Below are positions 1 through 4,712 of a stretch of 12,224 bases of DNA, piece after piece. The DNA is from JBNJEM01 sp051745935 (GTDB taxonomy: Bacteria > Planctomycetota > Planctomycetia > Pirellulales > Pirellulaceae), in NCBI GenBank assembly GCA_051745935.1, contig JBNJEM010000173.1, forward strand, positions 1-12,224. The letters are read 5' to 3'. The notes under the pieces are model-generated. The model had not been told where the DNA came from and did no database searches. It worked only from the letters and a program-made list of their open reading frames with translations. The first letter of the stretch is position 1, and each line of letters begins with the position of its first letter. A program made the position numbers and the translations under genes.

Positions 1-49
1 TCCTGGCGGCCCCCCGTACCACGAGAGCGTCATCGGTTTCGGCGATTCT

Positions 50-1429
50 TCAGTCACTTTCCGTCTTTTTCGCTAGTTCATGAACCTTGTCCACAATGAG
101 TTTTTCAACCGACGGGGCAAAGGGCCCGGGAAAGGGTGTGTAGCGCATGGCTCCGCCGCCTTCGTAGCCGCCTTCTTCAAGAACGCGGAGCGACGGGAGG
201 TAGCCGAAAACGTCGTTGCAGTAGCCAGCGACCCAGACGGCCGGCCCCGCCAGTTCCCGCTTCAGCCGAAGGGAATAGTCGACCACCACCTCGCCGGGCA
301 AGGCCACCAGGATCAGATCGGAACCGAACCGCACCACCTGCACGGGAACGGAGTAGCTCGTGCGAATTCTTCCGGCCCGCTCCAACTCGTCGAGCAGGAG
401 TTCCGCGTGGCGCCGCTCCCACTTGTTGTTGGACTGGGCTTCCTTTTCCAATTGCTCGCGGCTGGGAGGCTCGGCGAATTCCAGCTCGACTTCGTCAAGG
501 GCCATGCGAAGTGGTCCGCCGACCGGCTTCGTTTCTGTTTGAAGGGCCGTTTCGACACCATTGGACAAAGCCCGGCCGTGCTGGCGGCACAAGTCGAGTT
601 CTCGCCGCGGATACGGATTCTGGTCGCCGCCGCAACCGGCCATGAACAGGGCCATCGTGCCGGGATGGCTTTCCTCGATATACTGCTGGGCGAAGCCGGG
701 ATAATCGCCGCAGAACTGGTACGAACTGAGCGTTGTCGCATGGCAAGCGTAGCCGAACAACACGGCTTTCAAATCATCTTCATCCGCGGTGACTTGGAGC
801 ACGGGAACGTCGTGATCGACCGGACCGTCGGGATAGGGGTGGTTACGGGGACCGTTTTTCGCGGGCGTCCGCCGATTCATCGCGAAGCCCGCCCGGGCAT
901 GGGTATAACTCAGCGAGACCGGCGTCAAATCGCAAAGGGCCTGCCCGACCAGTTTCAGAAGTTTATTCTGCAGAGTTTCGACATAACGGCGGGACCGCGC
1001 GGCGTGGTCCTCGGGCAGGTAGACCTTGTCGGGCCGGAGCTCCGGCCCACAATGGGTGTGAGACGCGTTAATCATGAGGGCTTCGGGGGGAAGGTCGTGC
1101 CGGCGTCCAACCTGCTCCTCCAACCAATCGCGCACCTCTCGAGGCACGCTGATGAGATCCAGGGTGACGATCGCCAGTCGCGTGCCGCCGCCATCTTCGA
1201 GCACGAGGGCTTTCGCGTGGAGATCGTGAATCTTTCCCTCGGCCGGCTTGTCGCGGGCGGCGTAACCGGCCATCCACATCAATTCGTCCGGGGTGACGAC
1301 AACGGAAGCCGTGCCGGCCTTCCACGCCGCGGGGGCTTCGGTCCCCAGAACGGGCACGGAACCGAGCCAGGCCACCAGGCCGAAGAGGACGATCCAGAAA
1401 GGAACCCGAACGAGAATGGCACTTCGCAT
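50..1429 (-). CDS. Exported neutral/alkaline ceramidase-like hydrolase
   Basis: The 459-residue product resembles the N-terminal catalytic domain of neutral/alkaline non-lysosomal ceramidases, zinc amidases that cleave the N-acyl bond of ceramides. Planctomycetes carry many such proteins, and their true substrates are mostly unknown. Residues 1-30 form a signal peptide with a hydrophobic core (FWIVLFGLVAWLGSV), so export is expected. Family-like motifs appear in order: WMAGYAARDKP (about 52-62), NASHTHCGP (121-129, candidate zinc ligands H124 and H126), GYACHATTL (226-234, candidate ligand H230), GDYPG (241-245) and GCGGDQNP (265-272). At 459 residues it lacks the C-terminal Ig-like domain of full-length ceramidases. 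The ATG start is supported by AAGGAG at 1437-1442, seven bases upstream. The gene stands alone and reads toward the window's left edge. Family-level assignment is firm; ceramide as substrate is only inferred. Confidence 0.9.
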   Translation of the reverse strand: MRSAILVRVPFWIVLFGLVAWLGSVPVLGTEAPAAWKAGTASVVVTPDELMWMAGYAARDKPAEGKIHDLHAKALVLEDGGGTRLAIVTLDLISVPREVRDWLEEQVGRRHDLPPEALMINASHTHCGPELRPDKVYLPEDHAARSRRYVETLQNKLLKLVGQALCDLTPVSLSYTHARAGFAMNRRTPAKNGPRNHPYPDGPVDHDVPVLQVTADEDDLKAVLFGYACHATTLSSYQFCGDYPGFAQQYIEESHPGTMALFMAGCGGDQNPYPRRELDLCRQHGRALSNGVETALQTETKPVGGPLRMALDEVELEFAEPPSREQLEKEAQSNNKWERRHAELLLDELERAGRIRTSYSVPVQVVRFGSDLILVALPGEVVVDYSLRLKRELAGPAVWVAGYCNDVFGYLPSLRVLEEGGYEGGGAMRYTPFPGPFAPSVEKLIVDKVHELAKKTESD

Positions 1430-1436
1430 CAGTGAT

Positions 1437-1442
1437 CTCCTT
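1437..1442 (-). promoter_or_regulatory. Shine-Dalgarno site of the ceramidase-like gene
   Basis: AAGGAG on the minus strand lies seven bases before the ATG at 1429. It supports that start and the full signal peptide. No clear promoter is visible further upstream (1443-1695). That stretch contains an open frame beginning at an ATG at 1561, but it runs into repeat copy A and has no recognisable protein features. Confidence 0.7.
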
Positions 1443-1695
1443 GTAATGGAACGTGTTCACGACCGCGAACAGAACTGTCGCTTGTGGGTGCCGACCCCCA
1501 AAAAGACTTCCTTGTTTTCCGCACGCTTCTTGGAACGAATCACTATTGGTGAATGTTACCATGAGTAAAAGCGTGATGCGAGCCGCTCGGACGATCATCC
1601 GCCAAGGCGTTTTGCTGCACGGTTGTCCGCCGCTGCCGGATCAAGGGCCGTTTATCGGTGTGGACGTCGAGCAGACACGCGACATTGCCTTCTCG

Positions 1696-2412
1696 GACAC
1701 GTATTCAGGCCCCCGAGTCAAGAGGACATACCTCGAGCGCGGCCAGAGATTCTTGTTTTCCGCTTTGGCTTGTTTCCGCGATGTTTGGCTTATTTCCCCG
1801 ATGCCGAGTCGGTTCCGGTTACCTTGACTCCTGCTTCTCCTTCACGGTTGGCTCCGGCGCGTTTCATCTCGAACGCGCTGGGCACCAGACACCGTTTCCT
1901 GACGGGGCGGATCTCTCGGACTCCGATTCTGGCGAGGGTAGACGTATGCTTGTGGCAACGCGTGACATGAGACGTATACATGCGTATATGCATATTCGCC
2001 CGAACACCATCATTCAAGGGTTCCAGTTCTGTTTCCGTGCAAAGTGAACTACCACGTGTTCCGCGCGTTAACGTGCACCCAACCGCGCGAGCTTGACGCA
2101 GGGGATCTTGTCTGTATCGACGCAACGTGTTTATTGCAAACGACCTAACGCCAACAGGCAGGCAATCGCTCTTTCGCACGGCGTGCGTTGTGCATTTCTT
2201 CGTTTCGGGATTGAGACGCGGCCATGGAGCAACCCCGGGATTATTTTGCACGCCGTGCAAGATAACGCTCCGTCACGACTGCCTGCGTCTGGCTGCAAGC
2301 CCTTGACCCCACAGAGGTTAAAGACTAGCCTCACCTATGTCCCGCTCGGGGTTAATTTGCGCCGCGTCCGGATTAACAGCGCACTTCGGCGCGGTATCAA
2401 TTAGATAGTTAG
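1696..2412. repeat. Dispersed repeat, copy A, with a 308-bp extra segment
   Basis: This stretch is a direct repeat of 6705-7093. It starts at GACACGTATTCAGGCC and ends at ATAGTT. The right part, about 2213-2410, differs from copy B by seven substitutions counted by eye in about 198 bases. Relative to copy B, copy A has about 308 extra bases (1899-2206) between two CGTTTC direct repeats at 1893-1898 and 2201-2206. It also carries a private 20-bp tandem duplication at 1764-1783 and 1784-1803. No protein with recognisable features is encoded; open frames on either strand have no domain-like character. A palindrome, TTGCACGCCGTGCAA, lies at 2246-2260. The copies end at the predicted crossover point of the downstream integron cassette. 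Confidence 0.88.
1764..1803. repeat. 20-bp tandem duplication private to repeat copy A
   Basis: Two adjacent 20-bp units differ at two positions: TTTGGCTTGTTTCCGCGATG, then the same with A for G and C for G. Copy B has a single unit at the equivalent place, so this is a local duplication in copy A or a loss in B. Confidence 0.85.
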
Positions 2413-2415
2413 GCC
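2328..2415 (+). other. Degenerate attC-like site at the tail of repeat copy A
   Basis: The last 88 bases of copy A begin with GCCTCAC (2328-2334) and end with GTTAGGC (2409-2415). These boxes can pair with one mismatch. Inside them CCGC pairs with GCGG, GTTAAT with ATTAAC, and GCGCCG with CGGCGC. The length fits an attC site. GCCTCAC departs from the RYYYAAC consensus by one base, and the inner boxes are not canonical. Copy B has the equivalent GCCTCAC at 7011 and GTTGGCT at 7091. The right end as a recombination point is better supported than the whole site. Confidence 0.38.
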
Positions 2416-2433
2416 ACTCAGGAAACCCATGCC

Positions 2434-2655
2434 ATGAATCTCGAGAAGCTAAACAAGATCTGCTTTACGATCTGTATCATTTGCATCGTGGCTGGAACCG
2501 TGCTGGCCCTCGCGATGATCTAGTTGGAGCTTCAAGAAGAGAAGTTTGTGTGGAAATCATGGCTCACGATTGCGGTCTTTTTTCTGGCTTCTGCACTGAC
2601 GCTGAGTGTGAGCAGGGCTCTTGGCGGCCGTGTCAGACAGACGCACGAGGATTAG
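2434..2655 (+). pseudogene. Small two-helix membrane protein gene interrupted by an amber codon
   Basis: An ATG at 2434 opens a 29-codon frame whose residues 9-29 are a hydrophobic helix (KICFTICIICIVAGTVLALA). It ends at TAG, 2521-2523. The same frame continues for 43 codons to a second TAG at 2653-2655. That part encodes a short charged stretch (LELQEEKFVWKS) and a second hydrophobic helix (WLTIAVFFLASALTLSVS), ending in a polar tail. Reading through gives a plausible 73-residue hairpin membrane protein with both termini on one side. The TAG could derive from a tryptophan TGG by one change. A TTG directly after the TAG could also serve as a start for a separate second peptide. Function is unknown. 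It is the first gene of cassette 1, just ahead of hicA. Confidence 0.6.
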
Positions 2656-2664
2656 GACCGGACG

Positions 2665-2681
2665 ATCGCCAATCCGGCGAT
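2665..2681 (+). terminator. Short hairpin before hicA, possible weak terminator or attenuator
   Basis: ATCGCC (2665-2670) and GGCGAT (2676-2681) form a six-pair stem with a five-base loop, followed by TTTG. It sits ten bases after the end of the interrupted membrane gene and 35 bases before hicA. It could separate the two transcription units. The stem is short and the T run poor. Confidence 0.3.
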
Positions 2682-2716
2682 TTTGTTGCCGGTTCCTGGC
2701 GAAATGGGAAACTAAA

Positions 2717-2908
2717 GTGAAGTTCAGTGAGCTGGTTCGGCTACTGCAAGCCAATGGCTTCACGCTGGTCAAGGAGAAAGGATCGATTCGGTACTACCGG
2801 AAGCCGGGCTGGAACAGGTTGATCCGGGTTGACTATCATGGTTCCAAGGAAGTGCCAACGGGCACCTGCCATGCTATCCTGAAAGCGGCAGGTATCCAGA
2901 AACCGTAA
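2717..2908 (+). CDS. hicA: HicA-family toxin, mRNA interferase-like
   Basis: This 63-residue protein fits the HicA family, small double-stranded-RNA-binding-fold toxins that bind or cleave mRNA and are neutralised by HicB. The pattern is typical: an N-terminal helix (FSELVRLLQANGF), KEKGSIRYYRKPG at 19-31, a basic strand (LIRVDYHG) and a C-terminal EVPTGTCHAILKAAGI. The usual HicA GSH motif carries the catalytic histidine; here it reads G22-S23-I24, so that histidine is missing. H41 in the DYHG strand is the nearest alternative. GTG at 2717 is chosen because it gives the usual HicA length and N-terminus; the ribosome site before it is weak. hicB follows after 20 bases. Family assignment is secure by sequence pattern and partner; toxicity is not established. 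Confidence 0.87.
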   Translation: MKFSELVRLLQANGFTLVKEKGSIRYYRKPGWNRLIRVDYHGSKEVPTGTCHAILKAAGIQKP

Positions 2909-2914
2909 GCCGAT

Positions 2915-2920
2915 TAGGAG
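2915..2920 (+). promoter_or_regulatory. Shine-Dalgarno site of hicB, supports the ATG start at 2929
   Basis: TAGGAG lies eight bases before ATG 2929. A GTG at 2926, one codon earlier in the same frame, would be only five bases away. The spacing favours the ATG. Confidence 0.55.
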
Positions 2921-2928
2921 CATTTGTG

Positions 2929-3174
2929 ATGATCGAACTTCCGTATTCGCTGGTCATCGAGGCTACAGACGAGCCAGATTACTTTGGCTTCTATTCGCCG
3001 GAACTGGAGGGGTTCAGCGGGGTGGGACACTCCGTCGAAGATTGTCTTTACAAGGCCAAGTGGGGAATGCAGGAGCATGTTGACCTGGTGAAGAAACAGG
3101 GTTTGCCTGTTCCGCCGCGGAACGCCAATCCGACGGTGACGATCCAAAACGAACAGCGGGTGCCGACGGCCTAA
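2929..3174 (+). CDS. hicB: HicB-family antitoxin
   Basis: The 81-residue product matches the compact HicB antitoxin fold, a partial RNase-H-like domain that masks HicA. It has IELPYSLVIEATDEPDYFGF, then YSPELEGFSGVGHSVEDCLYKAKWGM (22-47), the region equivalent to the typical HicB LPGC..G.T..EA stretch. A short polar tail ends in PTVTIQNEQRVPTA. No separate C-terminal DNA-binding domain is obvious, so autoregulation is uncertain. ATG 2929 is preferred over the in-frame GTG at 2926. The order hicA then hicB, 20 bases apart, is the classical one. Its TAA (3172-3174) lies inside the left attC box GCCTAAC, so the cassette ends exactly with this gene. Confidence 0.88.
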   Translation: MIELPYSLVIEATDEPDYFGFYSPELEGFSGVGHSVEDCLYKAKWGMQEHVDLVKKQGLPVPPRNANPTVTIQNEQRVPTA

Positions 3175-3279
3175 CCATTCGCTCAACTCGACCGGGAACA
3201 GGCCGGCGAGTTGAGCGTGTCCCGAAATCAACGTCGTTCGCGCCGGCCTGTTCCCGGCGGGTCAGCTCGGACGTTAGCC
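3169..3279 (+). other. attC-like integron recombination site closing cassette 1
   Basis: The left box GCCTAAC (3169-3175) and right box GTTAGCC (3273-3279) enclose a 111-nt imperfect inverted repeat, within the normal attC range. The left half, TAACCATTCGCTCAACTCGACC read from 3172, aligns closely with the left end of the familiar aadA-type attC. The right half, GGTCAGCTCGGACGTTAG, aligns with its right end. A perfect 15-bp stem joins 3194-3208 to 3241-3255, extended by two pairs. The outer boxes pair at six of seven positions. A competing perfect 10-bp hairpin, GCTCAACTCG (3181-3190) with CGAGTTGAGC (3207-3216), overlaps it. The inner L boxes pair less regularly than usual. Confidence 0.72.
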
Positions 3280-3400
3280 ACTCAGGGTCCTGGCAGCTTA
3301 AGACCCAGCGCGGGGCAAGACGCGGCGCCTTGAAGTTCGATAGCAGGGACCTAGAATCTCGTTACTTGAGGCCACTCTTTTCTCCCAGTCAGGCAAGGGC

Positions 3401-3682
3401 GTGAGCATGAGCACCAGCAGACCCCGTTACAGTAAGGAAGAGTTCGCTCGGCGAGGCGACGCCATCTACGAAAAGGACCTGGGCGCCCGGCTTGAGCGGG
3501 AGCACCAAGGGGAGTTCGTGGCGATTGACATTGAGTCCGGGGAGTACGAGGTGGACCGTGACGAACTGAGGGCGTCCGACCAGCTCGTGGCTCGCCTGCC
3601 CGGCGCACAAATATGGGTCAGACGAATCGGCTCCAGGTTCGTACGTCGCTTTGGTCCCCGGCCAAAGTCCAGGAATTCATGA
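3401..3682 (+). CDS. Small protein coupled to a retropepsin-like protease
   Basis: This is a soluble, highly charged 93-residue protein without signal peptide or membrane helix. An N-terminal SKEEFARRGDAIYEKDLGAR segment looks helical. It is followed by GEFVAIDIESGEYEVDRDEL (about 37-56) and IWVRRIGSRFVRRFG near the end. From general knowledge, similar small proteins ending in an R-I-G type strand occur directly upstream of clan AA aspartic proteases in cyanobacteria and other bacteria, and are suspected to be antitoxin-like partners. That role is not proven. The start may be GTG 3401 or ATG 3407. Its TGA (3680-3682) overlaps the ATG of the next gene by the ATGA arrangement, indicating translational coupling. 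It is the first gene of cassette 2. Confidence 0.75.
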   Translation: MSMSTSRPRYSKEEFARRGDAIYEKDLGARLEREHQGEFVAIDIESGEYEVDRDELRASDQLVARLPGAQIWVRRIGSRFVRRFGPRPKSRNS

Positions 3683-4065
3683 TCACCGGCATTGTCACCC
3701 CAGATCAGGAAGCAACCATTCGCTTGGATGTACAGGGTCCTGGCGGCTCTGGACAGACCGTCGAGGCTGTCGTGGATACGGGCTTCGATGGGTGGTTGAG
3801 CTTGCCTTCAGTGTTGATCGGCGCCCTTGGACTCCATTGGCGGGAACGTGGACGAGCAATCCTCGCAGATAGCAGCGAGACCATATTTGACATCTATGAG
3901 GGGACCGTGGTCTGGGATGGGCAGCCGCGCCGCGTGCCTGTTGATGAGGCCGAAACTGCACCCCTGATCGGCATGTCGTTGCTGGGAGGCTATGAACTCA
4001 ACATTCAGGTCCGCATCGGCGGCGTGGTGAGCATTACAGCGATGGCCGGGCCTCCAACTGGCTAA
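3679..4065 (+). CDS. Retropepsin-like clan AA aspartic protease
   Basis: Starting at ATG 3679, the product has 128 residues. It shows the single-domain retropepsin pattern: an initial beta-strand pair (ITGIVTPDQEATIRLDV), the catalytic motif VVDTGFDGWL with D33-T34-G35, a middle region ending in YEGTVVWDGQPRRVPV, and the second conserved strand PLIGMSLLGGYEL (95-107). Such proteins act as homodimers, each subunit giving one aspartate. The frame is open upstream to 3613. ATG 3679 is chosen because it overlaps the upstream stop codon as ATGA and because family members begin at this strand. Its substrate is unknown; the coupled upstream protein is a natural candidate for substrate or inhibitor. 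The stop codon sits in an attC half-box. Confidence 0.85.
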   Translation: MITGIVTPDQEATIRLDVQGPGGSGQTVEAVVDTGFDGWLSLPSVLIGALGLHWRERGRAILADSSETIFDIYEGTVVWDGQPRRVPVDEAETAPLIGMSLLGGYELNIQVRIGGVVSITAMAGPPTG

Positions 4066-4138
4066 CAAGTGAAATGATGCCAAGACACACCATGGAACAT
4101 AGAATCAGACGGCCACACAATCGAGGTCGGGACAACGC

Positions 4139-4586
4139 TTAAGCCGCGGACGATCCGGATATCAATTCCCGACGCGCCTCGTCGGGAGGTTTCGGCATTA
4201 ACTTCCGTGGTTTTGGTCGCCGTTTGATGGCTCGCGGCTCCGCTCGGTTCGGACGATGGCCAACTCGTCGGCAACCTGGACTGTCAAGGTTTCCAGCACG
4301 TGGTCCGGCAGTTTTGCTCGGGCCCGGCAGGAGGCTCCACCGCGGGGCGACGGACCTGAAATCCCCAATGACAAACACAACGATCGGAGTCGACCCACCG
4401 CGGCGTTACAGGATCGTTGGACGGCCTGTCCGCGCGAGTTGTGTCGAGAATACCCTAGAGAGTCAACCGGGCCGTGTAGACGGCATCCTCGCCCTGACGA
4501 AATCCGGCGTCGTTGTCCGCGAACGCCTGTTGGATGGTCTCCTCGGTGAGAATGTCCGAGTAAGGCAGTCCGTCCGCTTGCAAGAA
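4139..4586 (-). pseudogene. Internally deleted, frameshifted IS4-type transposase relic
   Basis: Three minus-strand fragments follow the order of planctomycete-type IS4/DDE transposases but lie in different frames. The N-terminal piece (4586-4455) reads GLPYSDILTEETIQQAF and ends VYTARLTL at a stop where intact relatives continue LTLWAFLSQ. The middle piece (4329-4258) reads CRARAKLPDHVLETL followed by VADELA, like the YCRARAKLP region. The C-terminal piece (4231-4139) reads AIKRRPKPRKLMPKPPDEAR, like the RAIKRRPKP end of the family. The N-to-middle spacing is normal, whereas roughly 300 residues, including the catalytic core, are missing between middle and end. Terminal inverted repeats were not found. 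The element is dead. It lies where the cassette 2 attC should have continued. Confidence 0.72.
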
Positions 4587-4656
4587 TTAGGTAACGGCGG
4601 CGTGTGGCTCGCCGGTTTCCACATTGCCGCGTTCACGGCGGAGCGGCGTGGTGGAC

Positions 4657-4677
4657 GTCCTGGCTTCCGTCCAGGAC
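4657..4677 (-). other. Hairpin downstream of the STN-repeat gene
   Basis: GTCCTGG and CCAGGAC form a seven-pair stem with a seven-base loop, about 36 bases after the stop codon of the minus-strand gene ending at 4713. There is no T run, so an intrinsic terminator is not supported. Otherwise 4587-4712 shows nothing recognisable. Confidence 0.3.
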
Positions 4678-4712
4678 TGCCCGGGGGCGCCACCGGGTCC
4701 CGTGGGATGGCG

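Larger units (their letters stand above)
2410..3273 (+). mobile_element. Integron gene cassette 1 (membrane ORF relic, hicA, hicB)
   Basis: The predicted crossovers between G and TT of the seven-base boxes lie at 2409/2410 and 3273/3274, giving an 864-bp cassette. It opens with (G)TTAGGC, and its own left attC box is GCCTAAC (3169-3175), the exact reverse complement. Integron recombination produces this because the right box travels to the front of the inserted cassette. The first start codon (2434) lies only 18 bases after the opening box, and the last stop codon lies inside the closing attC, both common in cassettes. Toxin-antitoxin pairs are frequent cassette cargo. No integrase gene is in the window. 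Confidence 0.7.
3274..4066 (+). mobile_element. Integron gene cassette 2, truncated at its attC
   Basis: It opens with (G)TTAGCC after the attC of cassette 1. It carries two coupled genes and reaches GGCTAAC at 4060-4066, the exact reverse complement of its opening box. As in cassette 1, the stop codon of the last gene (TAA, 4063-4065) lies within that box. No GTTRRRY-type right box or hairpin follows within the next 140 bases. Degraded transposase sequence begins at 4139, so the right half of this attC appears to be lost. The 121 bases between the opening box and the first gene hold no recognised feature. Confidence 0.55.

Noticed and set aside
80..1435. Long plus-strand open frame (451 codons) opposite the ceramidase-like gene
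   Set aside because: It is the antisense shadow of a gene with clear family motifs, a signal peptide and a ribosome site. Its own translation has no recognisable features.
1453..1827. Plus-strand open frame with an ATG at 1561
   Set aside because: The second half lies in repeat copy A. The matching stretch of copy B is not preserved in the same frame. No domain-like pattern or ribosome site was seen.
1971..1998. AT-rich alternating stretch (GTATACATGCGTATATGCAT) as promoter or operator
   Set aside because: It is near-palindromic but has no adjacent gene start and no -35/-10 spacing. Only noted as part of the extra segment in copy A.
1790..2260. Minus-strand open frame through repeat copy A
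   Set aside because: The same minus-strand reading in copy B is shorter and disrupted relative to A by the 308-bp difference, and the composition is not protein-like.
2481..2720. Plus-strand 79-codon frame overlapping the interrupted membrane gene
   Set aside because: The competing frame encodes two clean transmembrane helices on either side of the amber codon. This one has no pattern.
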